Source: Methylobacterium radiotolerans JCM 2831
Lineage (GTDB): Bacteria > Pseudomonadota > Alphaproteobacteria > Rhizobiales > Beijerinckiaceae
Length of the DNA stretch: 64,000 nucleotides
Assembly: GCF_000019725.1 (NCBI RefSeq)
Contig: NC_010505.1
Location: 2,855,001 to 2,919,000 of the forward strand
Direction of reading: 5' to 3'
Shown here in pieces: positions 16,194-24,462 of this stretch. The notes beneath the pieces are model-generated. The model worked only from the letters and a program-made list of their open reading frames with translations. It did no database searches and was not told the DNA's origin. The position numbers and the translations under genes are program-made. Every line of letters starts with the position of its first letter. The stretch's first letter is position 1.

Positions 16194-17146
16194 GCCCGGC
16201 TCGGGGCCGCGCGGCCCTCGCCGCCGGCCTCGTCCTCGTCGCGACCGCCTCCCGGGCCGAACCGGCCCGGGAGGCCATCGTCACCGCCCAGCTCGGCGGC
16301 GCGGTCGAGATCGTCGATCTGGCCGCCGGGACGGTGGTGCGCCGCATCCCCGTCGACGGCGCCCCGGCCGGGATCGCGCTGTCGCCCGATCGCCGGCGCG
16401 CCTACGTCACGCGCCCGGAAGGGCACGGTCTCGCCATCCTCGACCTCGATGTCGGCAAGGTCCTGGCCGAGGTGCCGCTGCCCGGCGGCCCGCTCGGCGT
16501 CGCGGCCGACCCGCGCGGCGGCACGGTCTACGTCGCCGACTGGTACGGGCACCGCCTGTTCGTGCTGACCGAGCGCGACGGGGCGCTGGTCCCGGACGGC
16601 GAGATCGCGGTGGGCGCCTCGCCCTCGGGAATCGCCGTCAGCCCCGACGGGGCGACGCTCTACGTCGCCAACCGCGAGGCCGACACGGTCTCGGTCGTCG
16701 ACGCGGCGACCCGTCGGGAGACCAAGGTCATCCCGGTGGGGCAGCATCCGTTCGGCATCACGCTCGATGCCGCGGCGGCGCGCGCCTACACGGCCAACGT
16801 CACCGGCGACGACGTCTCCGTCCTGGATCTCCGGACGGGGCGGGAGATCGGCCGCGTCCCGACTGGCCGCCGCCCCTACGTCATCGCCCTCGCGGGAGGG
16901 CGCGGCTTCGTCACGGACCAGTATGCCGGCAGCGTCACGGCCTTCGATCTCGCCACGCTCAAGCCCATCGCGGACGTCGATGTCGGCGACCATCCGGAAG
17001 GGATCGCGGCGGATTCCGACGGCCGCCTCTACGTCGCCAACTGGGGCGACAACACGCTGAGCATCCTCGACTCGAAGACGCTCAAGGTGCTGGCGACCAT
17101 CCCGACCGGCAACGGCCCCCGCTCGTTCGGCGCGTTCCTGCGCTGA
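16190..17146 (+). CDS. Exported YVTN beta-propeller protein
   Basis: A 318-residue propeller with a signal peptide (ending SRAEPA). Seven repeats carry patterns such as AYVTRPEGHGLAILDLD, LYVANREADTVSVVDAAT and LYVANWGDNTLSILDSKT, with intervening PDG turns. It starts with GTG overlapping the stop of the MxaD-like gene by 4 bases, so the two are likely made together and may work together in the periplasm. Family members are common next to PQQ-linked dehydrogenase genes. It differs in sequence from the lutB propeller and lacks any obvious catalytic or haem motif. Confidence 0.85.
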   Translation: MSPARGRAALAAGLVLVATASRAEPAREAIVTAQLGGAVEIVDLAAGTVVRRIPVDGAPAGIALSPDRRRAYVTRPEGHGLAILDLDVGKVLAEVPLPGGPLGVAADPRGGTVYVADWYGHRLFVLTERDGALVPDGEIAVGASPSGIAVSPDGATLYVANREADTVSVVDAATRRETKVIPVGQHPFGITLDAAAARAYTANVTGDDVSVLDLRTGREIGRVPTGRRPYVIALAGGRGFVTDQYAGSVTAFDLATLKPIADVDVGDHPEGIAADSDGRLYVANWGDNTLSILDSKTLKVLATIPTGNGPRSFGAFLR

Positions 17147-17149
17147 GCG

Positions 17150-17350
17150 TCAGCCCGGGTGGCGCCGGGGTGCCCGACGGTAGGCCGCGCGGGCCACCAG
17201 GAGCGCGCCGCCGACCTGCAGCAAGCCGCTCTCGCCGAGATCCGAGGGGGCGACATGCGCCTGGATCAGCAGCCGTGTCAGCGCGTTCAGGGCGAGCAGC
17301 GTCAGGCAGAAGGCGGCCGCGGCGAGCAGGCTGGCGACGAACTCGGGCAT
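17150..17350 (-). CDS. Small membrane protein of unknown function
   Basis: A 66-residue protein with one or two membrane helices (residues ~5-30 and ~43-56) and a basic C-terminal tail (RAAYRRAPRRHPG). A strong Shine-Dalgarno (gggaggga) lies just upstream of the ATG at 17350, which makes this a credible gene despite its size. It is convergent with the propeller gene, whose stop is 3 bases away. No relatives recognised. Confidence 0.55.
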   Translation of the reverse strand: MPEFVASLLAAAAFCLTLLALNALTRLLIQAHVAPSDLGESGLLQVGGALLVARAAYRRAPRRHPG

Positions 17351-17424
17351 GATCTCCCTCCCGTGTCGGACGGGGGGAGATTAGCAAGCCGCGCGCCAAG
17401 GCCAAGCTGTCGCGGTCGCCGATC

Positions 17425-18600
17425 TCAGCGCTTGCGGCCGGCGGGTGCGGGTGCCGGCGTCCCGGCCTGCGCGGCCGGCGTGGGCCGCGGCGTCTCGACG
17501 GCGAGCCGCTTCACCGGCCAACCGTCGCTCCAGCGCTCCATGTCGGCGAGGCGCGGATTGTTCTTCAGCGCCGTCGCGTCCGACCCGGCGAAGGCGGCGG
17601 CGGCGGCGAGATCGAAGGTCTTCCAGAACCCGAGGTAATCGAGCGCGTCGACCCGGGCGAGGTTGATCTGCGAGACCAGGGTCTGCTGCTCGCCGGACAG
17701 CGCCATGTCGGCGGACCAGCGGAACGGCGGCGGCTTCGCGGCGTCCTTGGGCGCGTCCTTCGGCTCCGGGCCCGGCTTGATGGCACCGCCGTCGTAGGCG
17801 GTGTCGACCCCCGCGGGGGCTGCCAGGGTCGCCGTCAGGGCCGGGAAGCCGTGGTCGTCCGAGAGGGCCCGCACGAAGAGCTTGCGCTCCAGCGGCACGG
17901 CGCTCGCCTCGCGCAGGAGGCGCTTCGCCGCGAGATCGGCGGCCCGGGTGTCCTTGTCGCCGACCATGGTCACGAGCAGCGTGGCGGGATCGATCGCCGA
18001 CAGGTCGGTGAGGGCGATACCGCGGGATTTCGGCCCGCTGGCGATGCCGCCGGGCGTGACCGCGAAGATCAGCTTCGGAACCGGCAGCCCCTGCGCCTTG
18101 GCGGCGGCCGCAAGATCCATGGCGAGCGGCGCCCCGGCCAGGTGGCCGATCATCGCGACGCGGCCGAGGTCGGGCTTCGCCTCGCCGTCCGTCGAGATCT
18201 CGGCGAGGGCCGCCTTGACCAGGGACTCGGCGATGGCGGGCGCGTCGGCCGGACGGGTCCGGTTCACCTCTTGGAACCGCGGGTAGAGGACGAGCCAGCC
18301 CTGGCGCGCGAGATGGTCGATCCAGCCGCCGTAGCTCTGCGGATTGACCGCACCCCACCCGTGCAGAAAGATCGCGACCGGCCGCCCCGCCTCGGGGGCC
18401 GCGCCCGCGGCGTAGAACGCGTAGGTGGAGGCCGTGCCGCGGCCGAGAAGCCGCTTGGTCACCGTCGCCTTGCGGTCACCGACACCGCCCGCACCGTCGG
18501 CGGGCTGGGCCGGCGGGGTCGCCGCCTGAACGGACACCAGACCGGCCAGGGTCATGATCGCGGCGGCTGTGAACGATCCGCGAAGGACTGAGAGACGCAT
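17425..18600 (-). CDS. Secreted alpha/beta-hydrolase-like protein lacking the nucleophile serine
   Basis: A 391-residue protein with a signal peptide (MRLSVLRGSFTAAAIMTLAG...VQA) and an alpha/beta-hydrolase fold: oxyanion-loop strand VAIFLHGWG, nucleophile elbow, TLLVTMVGDKDTRAAD (acid candidate) and ALSDDHGFPAL (His candidate). The elbow reads MIGHLAGAP instead of the usual GHSxG: the codon at 18139-18141 (complement CTG) encodes Leu. Without Ser it should not act as a normal serine hydrolase, so it may be a binding protein or have lost function recently. The C-terminal third is unlike standard lipases and ends in a Pro/Ala/Lys tail. Start: the ATG at 18600 is preferred over an in-frame ATG 24 bases upstream because it leaves a cleaner signal peptide. 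Confidence 0.75.
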   Translation of the reverse strand: MRLSVLRGSFTAAAIMTLAGLVSVQAATPPAQPADGAGGVGDRKATVTKRLLGRGTASTYAFYAAGAAPEAGRPVAIFLHGWGAVNPQSYGGWIDHLARQGWLVLYPRFQEVNRTRPADAPAIAESLVKAALAEISTDGEAKPDLGRVAMIGHLAGAPLAMDLAAAAKAQGLPVPKLIFAVTPGGIASGPKSRGIALTDLSAIDPATLLVTMVGDKDTRAADLAAKRLLREASAVPLERKLFVRALSDDHGFPALTATLAAPAGVDTAYDGGAIKPGPEPKDAPKDAAKPPPFRWSADMALSGEQQTLVSQINLARVDALDYLGFWKTFDLAAAAAFAGSDATALKNNPRLADMERWSDGWPVKRLAVETPRPTPAAQAGTPAPAPAGRKR

Positions 18601-18714
18601 CCAGGACTCGACTGAGAGACGCACTGCGTCGGCAGGTCAGAAAGCGCTGAATAGCAGATTCTCTCGTCTTGGCGACCCGCTGTCCCAGTCTCCCGTCAAG
18701 CTCGGCGGTGGGAC

Positions 18715-18915
18715 CTAGGCGTGGCCGCAGGCCGACGGACCCGCGCGGTCGAGCCGCTGCGCGAGGGCCGCCAACTCGGCCGGGATGTCGCCATCCGCGG
18801 CGCCGTAGACCGTGAGCAGACCTTCGCGAACCGTGTCGAGAACGGCGGATTCCACCGTATCCCGCGCGCCGGGCCGGCGGAGAGAATCGGCATGGTTGGC
18901 TGAGACGATCTTCAT
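18715..18915 (-). CDS. Small NepR-like protein (possible anti-sigma factor)
   Basis: A 66-residue protein. Residues ~30-56 (REGLLTVYGAADGDIPAELA followed by ALAQRLD) follow the NepR pattern, in which an amphipathic helix with L-x3-Y is followed by a Pro-containing turn and a second L-rich helix ending in Q-x-LD. NepR proteins bind the ECF sigma factor EcfG and release it when PhyR is phosphorylated. The gene is 78 bases downstream of a single-domain response regulator on the same strand, which fits a stress-signalling pair. No ecfG or phyR is nearby, and the match is judged by eye, so the assignment is tentative. Confidence 0.45.
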   Translation of the reverse strand: MKIVSANHADSLRRPGARDTVESAVLDTVREGLLTVYGAADGDIPAELAALAQRLDRAGPSACGHA

Positions 18916-18993
18916 GGCGGCGTCGTGGATCAGTTGTACTGCGCAAGTCCGGGCGCGGCGCGCACCGGAGTGGCGTACAACTGTGGGGCCGCG

Positions 18994-19449
18994 TCAGGTT
19001 TCCAGACCGGACGGGATTATTTTGCCCCCCGGTCCGATAACGGACGGTCCGGACCCGGTGGAGGGCCGCCCCGCGGCCTGCTCCACCCAGGCGAGAATGT
19101 CCTCGGCGCGCCAGGGCTTCGGGATGAAGGTGGCGGAGACGCGAAGGTCGCTCGGCTGGTCGCCCGCATCGCCCGAAGTCAGCAGGACCCGCACGCGCGG
19201 CCAGGTGACGCCGATGATCCGCGCGAGCTCGAAGCCGCCGATCGGCCCGGGGGTGCGAACGTCCGAAAAGACGACGCTGACTTCGTCGGCGCGATCGTTG
19301 AGGATGGCCAGGGCGCGGTCGGCGGTCTCGGCCTCGATCACCGTGAAGCCGGTATCCTCCAGCAGCGTGGCCGCGAGGAAGCGCTCGTCGGGCTGGTCCT
19401 CCACGACGAGGATCACGGGCTTCTGGCCAGGCTGTACCGAATCGCTCAT
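18994..19449 (-). CDS. Single-domain response regulator
   Basis: A 151-residue receiver-domain protein. It has the acidic pair (VVEDQ), the phospho-acceptor Asp in VVFSDVRTPGPIGG, the conserved Ser/Thr position (LLTSGDAG) and the Lys in FIPKPWRAEDIL. No output domain follows; the tail after residue ~127 is Gly/Pro/Ser-rich. Such CheY-like FixJ/ActR-receiver proteins are abundant in Methylobacterium and usually act with hybrid histidine kinases, none of which is encoded here. The ATG at 19449 (MSDSVQPG) was chosen since the receiver starts about 12 residues later. A NepR-like gene lies just downstream. Confidence 0.88.
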   Translation of the reverse strand: MSDSVQPGQKPVILVVEDQPDERFLAATLLEDTGFTVIEAETADRALAILNDRADEVSVVFSDVRTPGPIGGFELARIIGVTWPRVRVLLTSGDAGDQPSDLRVSATFIPKPWRAEDILAWVEQAAGRPSTGSGPSVIGPGGKIIPSGLET

Positions 19450-19639
19450 GGACCAGGACACTCTACAGGGGCTGAACGGCGGTCGCTTCGATCGGTTCAA
19501 CGCCCGAGCGCCGCGAAGGGCCAGACCCGCGCGGGCACAGATCCTCCTTGGATCCTTGCACGATTGTGAAGTTGTGGCCGTGTCTTGGGTAACACAGCCG
19601 TCCCGGAACGCGCTCGATCGGGCGTCCTGAGGCGTCTAT

Positions 19640-20512
19640 TCAGCCGACGCCGTGCGATTTCAGGAAGGCCAGCGCGCGCGCCCAGCCATCCTCCGCGGCC
19701 TCGCGCCGGTAGCTCGGACGGTAATCCGCGTGGAAGCCGTGCGGCGCCTCCGGGTAGATCACGAGCTCGACACTCTTGCCCGCCGCCTTGGCGCGGTCGC
19801 GCGCCTCCTCGACCGCCGCCACGGGGATCCCGGCATCGGCCCCGCCGTAGAGGGCGAGGAGCGGGGCGTGGATCTCGGCCGCCACGTCTCCGGCGGTGCG
19901 CGGCTGGATGTCGGTCCGCTCGCCGCCGATCGGTCCGTACCAGGCCACGGCCGCCTTCAGGTCGCGACGATGGGCCGCGTAGAGCCACGCGTCGCGCCCG
20001 CCGCGGCACCAGCCCATGACGCCCAGACGGTTCGGGTCGCCCTTCGCCGCGGAGGCCGCCCAGGCCACCGTCGCGTCGAGATCGCCGATCCACTGCGCGT
20101 CCGGTGTCTTAGCGATGACGTCCCGGATGATCTGCTTGGGATCCGACATGGTCGAGAGGTCGCCCTGGCGGGCGTAGAGCTCGGGGGCCACGGCGCAGTA
20201 ACCGGCCTTCGCGAGCCGGCGACAGATGTCCTTGATGTAGTCGTGGACGCCGAAGATCTCCTCGATTACCAGGACGATCGGGAACGGGCCCGCGCCCTCC
20301 GGAACCGCCCGGTAGGCCGGCATCGGGCCGTCCGCAGCCGGGATCTTCACCTCGCCGGCCTCGATGCCCGCACTGTCCGTGTGGATCACCTGGGCCTCGA
20401 CGCGGGTGGTCGCGAGCGTCAGGCCGCTCATCAGGCTCGTCATCACGAAGCCCCGCCGCGACAGGGGCGGCGTGATCAGCCCGTCGAGTCCGGCCCGGTC
20501 GTGATCCGCCAT
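19640..20512 (-). CDS. Dienelactone hydrolase family protein
   Basis: A 290-residue dienelactone-hydrolase-type enzyme with a probable Tat or Sec leader ([13 protein letters not shown]). The Cys-Asp-His triad typical of the family is visible: nucleophile Cys in [11 protein letters not shown], Asp in [10 protein letters not shown] and His in [12 protein letters not shown]. The [20 protein letters not shown] strand-turn carries the conserved Glu that activates the Cys. These enzymes open lactones such as 4-carboxymethylenebutenolide, but many paralogues act on unknown esters. Its export signal argues against a role in a cytoplasmic beta-ketoadipate pathway, and no aromatic degradation genes are nearby. 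Confidence 0.85.
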   Translation of the reverse strand: MADHDRAGLDGLITPPLSRRGFVMTSLMSGLTLATTRVEAQVIHTDSAGIEAGEVKIPAADGPMPAYRAVPEGAGPFPIVLVIEEIFGVHDYIKDICRRLAKAGYCAVAPELYARQGDLSTMSDPKQIIRDVIAKTPDAQWIGDLDATVAWAASAAKGDPNRLGVMGWCRGGRDAWLYAAHRRDLKAAVAWYGPIGGERTDIQPRTAGDVAAEIHAPLLALYGGADAGIPVAAVEEARDRAKAAGKSVELVIYPEAPHGFHADYRPSYRREAAEDGWARALAFLKSHGVG

Positions 20513-20592
20513 GGTGCTCTCTCCCTCGGTTCGAGGATGAGGGCTACCCGCGCGCGGCGGCCCGGGTCAAATCGCCCGCCGTTACCGGGCCG

Positions 20593-20997
20593 TCAGGCCC
20601 CGGCAGCCGCCAGGGCCCGGACCGGCCGCGGGGCCGGAGCGCGCACGGGCGCGGCGATCTCGCGTGGCTTCAGCATGTCGCCCAGGCTGACGAAGGTCTC
20701 GGCGGCCGGGGCGACCACGGCGCGGATGCCGTAGCCCAGCGCGAAGGACCGGATCAGCTCGGCGTCCCGCTGGATGCCGAACCGGTCGAGGGCCGCGAGG
20801 AACGCCTCGCGGAACAGGCTCGGCCGGCACCAGCGCTTCTCGGCCATCTGAAGCGGCCAGTCCCACAGGCCCTCGGATCGGCGCATCGCCAGCGCCGTGC
20901 GGGCGATGAAATAGCCGGTCTCGCGGTGCTCGATCCCGTCCGCCTGCACCGACCAGTCGTCGTTGCCGAACAGTTCGACCTCAGCCGCGTTGCCCAT
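20593..20997 (-). CDS. Conserved hypothetical protein
   Basis: A 134-residue cytoplasmic protein without a recognised domain. The core (residues ~20-95) is helical with several Trp residues (SEGLWDWPLQMAEKRWC). The tail (residues ~105-134) is Ala/Pro/Arg-rich. The ATG at 20997 is supported by a gcggagga Shine-Dalgarno 6 bases upstream. Just before it lies an 11-base tandem repeat (21032-21053). Monocistronic by appearance. Confidence 0.65.
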   Translation of the reverse strand: MGNAAEVELFGNDDWSVQADGIEHRETGYFIARTALAMRRSEGLWDWPLQMAEKRWCRPSLFREAFLAALDRFGIQRDAELIRSFALGYGIRAVVAPAAETFVSLGDMLKPREIAAPVRAPAPRPVRALAAAGA

Positions 20998-21031
20998 CGG
21001 GTCCTCCGCCCTGCACCAGCCTTCCGGCGCA

Positions 21032-21053
21032 CCGGAACATTGCCGGAACACTG
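21032..21053. repeat. 11-bp tandem repeat upstream of hypothetical gene
   Basis: ccggaacattg (21032-21042) followed directly by ccggaacactg (21043-21053), 10/11 identical. It lies 35-56 bases upstream of the minus-strand start at 20997, in the promoter region. It could be a regulatory half-site pair or chance. Confidence 0.35.
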
Positions 21054-21119
21054 GCGCGGAATTCGGCGGGGGTCAAGGCGCTTGTTCCCGGTGCGTTCGC
21101 GAAAGCCCGGAGGCTGGCC

Positions 21120-21614
21120 TCAGCGGGCCTTGAACATGGCGTGCTCGATCCGGTCTCCGGGCGCGATCCCGAGCTTCGCCGCGGTGCCGGCGTTCAGCTC
21201 CAGCACCGCCAGGACCGGGCCGCCCGAGGAGATGATCGCCGTGGACAGGGGCTCGGTATCGGCCGCGATCCGGCTGATGGTCCCGTCGGGGCGGATGAAC
21301 ACCATGTCGAGCGGCAGGTAGGTGTTCTTCATCCACATGGTCACGGGCTGGTCCTGCTCGAAATCGAACAGCATGCCGTGGTCGGCCGCCATGTGGCGGC
21401 GGAACATCAGGCCGCGGGCGCGGGCGGCGTCGTCGCGCATCACCTCGACGTCGAAGCGCTTCGGCCCGGCCTTCGTGACGATCGTCAGCGGCTCCGATCT
21501 GGCCGTGGCGGCCCGGGCGGCCACCTGCGCGACGGCGGCGGGGGCCGGCGCGATCGCGGTCAGGGCGAGGCAGGCGATGGCGGCCGCCCGGGCCGTGCGG
21601 AAGAGGGATCTCAC
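21120..21614 (-). CDS. Exported DUF192 family protein
   Basis: A 164-residue protein with a signal peptide (cleaved near PAAVAQVA) and a DUF192 domain (residues ~45-160). Family hallmarks are present: ARARGLMFRRHMAADHGMLF, the MWMKNTYLPLDMVFI core and a C-terminal LELNAGTAAKLGIAPGDRI. The start is a GTG at 21614 (GTG AGA TCC CTC), the only sensible initiation codon that gives a signal peptide; an ATG just upstream is out of frame. DUF192 proteins are small beta-rich periplasmic proteins of unknown function, often near cold-shock genes in alphaproteobacteria, as here. Confidence 0.85.
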   Translation of the reverse strand: MRSLFRTARAAAIACLALTAIAPAPAAVAQVAARAATARSEPLTIVTKAGPKRFDVEVMRDDAARARGLMFRRHMAADHGMLFDFEQDQPVTMWMKNTYLPLDMVFIRPDGTISRIAADTEPLSTAIISSGGPVLAVLELNAGTAAKLGIAPGDRIEHAMFKAR

Positions 21615-21763
21615 AGGCTCATGCCTCTCGTGGGATGGCGCGCGGACCGCGGGGTCCGTCGCCCGGTGATAGACCAGGATGCGCGCGAGGGGAATCCGAT
21701 CCCGGGTTTTCCGAGCCCCACCAAGGAGATAGGACGCACTGTGCTTGGCGGGAAAACGCGTCC

Positions 21764-22369
21764 TCAGTGGGACGAGGGCATGGCTCCGTCGATCAGCCGC
21801 ACCTCGGCCGCCATCACGCCTTTCGAGCCGTCGCCGTAGCGGACCAGTACGGACTCGCCGGGCTTCAGCTCGGCGATACCGTAGCGCCGCAGCGTCTCCA
21901 TGTGCACGAAGATGTCCGGCGTCCCGTCGCCGCGCGTCAGGAATCCGAACCCGCGGAGGCGGTTGAACCACTTCACGACGGCGGTCTCGAGCCCGCTGGT
22001 CGGCGTCACGGTGACGTGCGTGCGCGGCATCGGCAGCTCGGAGGGATGCACCGCCGTCGCCTGATCGAGGGAGATCACCCGGAAGGCCTGCCAGCCGCGG
22101 GGCCGCTCCACGGCCTCCACGACGATGCGGGCGCCCTCGCTGGCGGCCTGGTAGCCGTCGCGCCGCAGGCAGGTGACGTGGAGCAGGATGTCGGGCGCGC
22201 CGTCGTCGGGCACGATGAACCCGAAGCCCTTCGAAACGTCGAACCACTTGATGCGGCCGGCCACCTCGACGAGGTCGAGCGCCTCATCCTCGTGCTGTCC
22301 CGTCTCGCCGGTACGGGCGATCATCCCCCGCTCGGGGTTCTCGGGCCCGGATCCGCGTTCGTCAGACAT
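21764..22369 (-). CDS. Double cold-shock-domain protein
   Basis: A 201-residue protein with two cold-shock domains. Domain 1 (~residues 34-105) has [18 protein letters not shown] followed by DILLHV; domain 2 (~residues 128-198) has [19 protein letters not shown] followed by DIFVHM. Both keep the aromatic RNP1 and RNP2 nucleic-acid-binding patches. The N-terminal 30 residues are acidic and disordered. Such tandem CSD proteins are typical of Rhizobiales and bind RNA or ssDNA as chaperones. It lies 149 bases upstream of the DUF192 gene on the same strand, an arrangement often seen in this order. Confidence 0.9.
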   Translation of the reverse strand: MSDERGSGPENPERGMIARTGETGQHEDEALDLVEVAGRIKWFDVSKGFGFIVPDDGAPDILLHVTCLRRDGYQAASEGARIVVEAVERPRGWQAFRVISLDQATAVHPSELPMPRTHVTVTPTSGLETAVVKWFNRLRGFGFLTRGDGTPDIFVHMETLRRYGIAELKPGESVLVRYGDGSKGVMAAEVRLIDGAMPSSH

Positions 22370-22722
22370 GGCCGAGCAACCTACACCGAATCACGCCGCG
22401 CGCTCTCCCGGGAAGATTAACGAAGTCCTGATGTCCGGGAAGCCCATTTGACCGGCAGAACAGGGCCGCCAAGTTGCAATCTCGGCGCAAGGAGGCCGGA
22501 TCGCAACAGTCGATCGGTCGCAGGCTACGGCGTGAGCGGTGTTTAAGCGCCGGGACCGTCGAGGGGTTTTCCGGATTCCGCGAGGCCCGCCTCGGCGGCG
22601 CGTGCCGGCCCCGGTGGCGTTCACGTTTCTGAGAGCCGCGGCACCCGATTCGGGCCCGGGCGAGCTCTCCGGTGCAGGCCGCGATGGAAAGGGCGGCCCC
22701 GACATGGTTTGGGTGAACCATC
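22370..22722. other. 353-bp divergent intergenic region
   Basis: This gap lies between the cold-shock gene (minus) and the DUF1624-like gene (plus). No convincing coding sequence was seen in either direction. It must hold the promoters for both genes. The part near 22415-22520 is less GC-rich, as expected for promoters and for a cold-shock mRNA leader, but no clear -35/-10 pair could be assigned. Confidence 0.4.
22704..22721 (+). promoter_or_regulatory. Hairpin occupying the ribosome-site position
   Basis: Perfect inverted repeat ATGGTT (22704-22709), loop tgggtg, AACCAT (22716-22721), ending one base before the ATG at 22723. No Shine-Dalgarno sequence is visible in the usual window, so the stem occupies the initiation region. 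It could limit translation, or mark an operator. Confidence 0.4.
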
Positions 22723-23742
22723 ATGTCCGTCGACGTCACCCTCGATCGCCCCGTCTCCGCGCCGCCGGCCGCGATCCCCTCTCCGCCGCGTCGCCTGCCG
22801 GTCATCGACGCGGCCCGGGCGACCGCCCTGCTGGCGATGGCGAGCTATCACACGCTCTGGGATCTCGGCCATCTGCGGCTGACCGCGGAGAACTACGCGC
22901 TGACCCCGACGGGACGGCACGCCGCCGAGATGATCGCCGGCAGCTTCCTGGTCCTGGTCGGCGTCGGCCTCGTGCTGATGAACGGTCGCGGGATCCGGCC
23001 CCGGCCGATCCTCCTGCGGTTCGCGCGGATCGGCGGGGCGGCGCTCCTCGTGACCCTCGGCACCTGGGTCATGTTCCCGGACGCCTTCGTGTTCTTCGGC
23101 GTGCTCCACTGCATCGCGGTCTCGAGCCTGCTCGGGCTGCCGTTCCTCTTCCTGCCGATTCCGGTCACCGCTCTCGCGTCCGCGGCCGTGCTTGCCGCGC
23201 CGCACGTCGTGCACGCGCCGATCCTCGACGCGCCGGCCCTGTTCTTCCTCGGCCTGGGCTCGGTCGTGCCGCGGACGAACGACTATGTGCCGCTCTTCCC
23301 GTGGTTCGGGCTGGTGCTTGCCGGGATCGTCCTGGGTCGGCTGGCGCTGCCGCGGCTCGCCCGTTCACGTCTGGGAGCCTGGGCGCCGCGCACGCGGCTC
23401 GGCCGCGCCGCCACCTTCGCGGGCCGCCACAGCCTCGCGATCTACCTCGTCCACCAGCCGCTGCTGCTGGCGCTGCTGACCGGGCTGGTGACGGTGGTGG
23501 GTGCCAATCCGCGCGCCGGGCTGCGGGCGTTCCGCGCCGACTACGTGACGATCTGCGCGCGCACCGGCGGCGAGCCGCCGCTCTGCCGCATCGCGGCCCG
23601 CTGCACATCGGAGGCGCTGCTGCGCGAGGATCTGTTCCGGGAGGATGGCCGGCCCTTCAGCGGGACGGAGCGCCTGCGCGCGCAGGCGATCTCGCAGGGC
23701 TGCTACGCCACCCTGGAGGCCGCCGCGCGATCCGCGCGGTGA
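22723..23742 (+). CDS. DUF1624/heparan-alpha-glucosaminide acetyltransferase-like membrane protein
   Basis: A 339-residue polytopic membrane protein with about seven helices. It opens with RLPVIDAARATALLAM and ASYHTLWDLGHL, the conserved first-helix pattern of the DUF1624/acyltransferase-3-like group, and has FFGVLHCIAVSSLL further on and a final HSLAIYLVHQPLLLALL helix, each with a conserved His. After the last helix there is an unusual cytosolic or periplasmic tail of about 70 residues with three Cys (ICARTG, PLCRIAARC). The family is thought to move acyl groups across membranes, but no substrate is known for bacterial members. Confidence 0.8.
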   Translation: MSVDVTLDRPVSAPPAAIPSPPRRLPVIDAARATALLAMASYHTLWDLGHLRLTAENYALTPTGRHAAEMIAGSFLVLVGVGLVLMNGRGIRPRPILLRFARIGGAALLVTLGTWVMFPDAFVFFGVLHCIAVSSLLGLPFLFLPIPVTALASAAVLAAPHVVHAPILDAPALFFLGLGSVVPRTNDYVPLFPWFGLVLAGIVLGRLALPRLARSRLGAWAPRTRLGRAATFAGRHSLAIYLVHQPLLLALLTGLVTVVGANPRAGLRAFRADYVTICARTGGEPPLCRIAARCTSEALLREDLFREDGRPFSGTERLRAQAISQGCYATLEAAARSAR

Positions 23743-23788
23743 TGGCCGGCGTCCGACCTTTCGGGGCCGGCCGCCGGCGGGGACCGGA

Positions 23789-24355
23789 TCAGTCCTTGGC
23801 GCGCTCGACGTAGGAGCCGTCGGCCGTCATGACGACGACGCGGGTGCCGGCGGCGATGTGGGGCGGCACGGTCGTGCGCACGCCGTTCGACAGGGTCGCG
23901 GGCTTGTAGGACGACGAGGCGGTCTGGCCCTTCAGGACCGGCTCGGTCTCGGCGACCTCCAGGGTCACGCGCTGGGGCAGCTCGATGGTCAGCGGGACGC
24001 CGTTATGGACGGAGAGCATCACCGCCATGCCCTCCTGGAGATACGGGGCGGCGTCGCCGACCACGTCCTCCGGCACCGCGATCTGCTCGTAGTTCTCGGG
24101 GTTCATGAAGTGGAACCCCTCGCCGTCGCTGTAGAGGAAGGTGTGCTCGCGATCCTCCACGAAGGCGCGCTCGACCTGCTCGGTGGTCCGGTAGCGCTCG
24201 GACACCTTCACGCCGTCCGTGATCCGGCGCATGTCGAGCTGGGTCACCGGAGTGCCCTTGCCGGGGTGGATGTTCTCGGCGAACAGGATCACGTAGAGCT
24301 TGCCGTCCTTCTCGACGACGTTGCCCTTACGGAGCGTTGAGGCGATCACCTTCAC
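23789..24355 (-). CDS. efp: Translation elongation factor P
   Basis: A 188-residue EF-P with three domains: KOW-like N-terminal (residues 1-65), central OB (66-128) and C-terminal OB (129-188). The loop [10 protein letters not shown] carries the lysine (about residue 34) that is beta-lysylated by EpmA/EpmB, which are encoded divergently 107 bases away. EF-P rescues ribosomes stalled at polyproline stretches in the cytoplasm. The start is GTG (24355, GTG AAG GTG ATC), as homologues begin with MKVIAS. The C-terminal SSYKPA and GTRVVV segments fit family length. Confidence 0.95.
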   Translation of the reverse strand: MKVIASTLRKGNVVEKDGKLYVILFAENIHPGKGTPVTQLDMRRITDGVKVSERYRTTEQVERAFVEDREHTFLYSDGEGFHFMNPENYEQIAVPEDVVGDAAPYLQEGMAVMLSVHNGVPLTIELPQRVTLEVAETEPVLKGQTASSSYKPATLSNGVRTTVPPHIAAGTRVVVMTADGSYVERAKD

Positions 24356-24462
24356 GGAATTGCGTCCTGCATTGACATGGGGGCCGGCACGCGCCAAGCG
24401 CGGGCGCTGCATCTCGGACCCCGCCACTATCGCATCTGCGCCGCGGTTGCCAGCGGGCGGGC

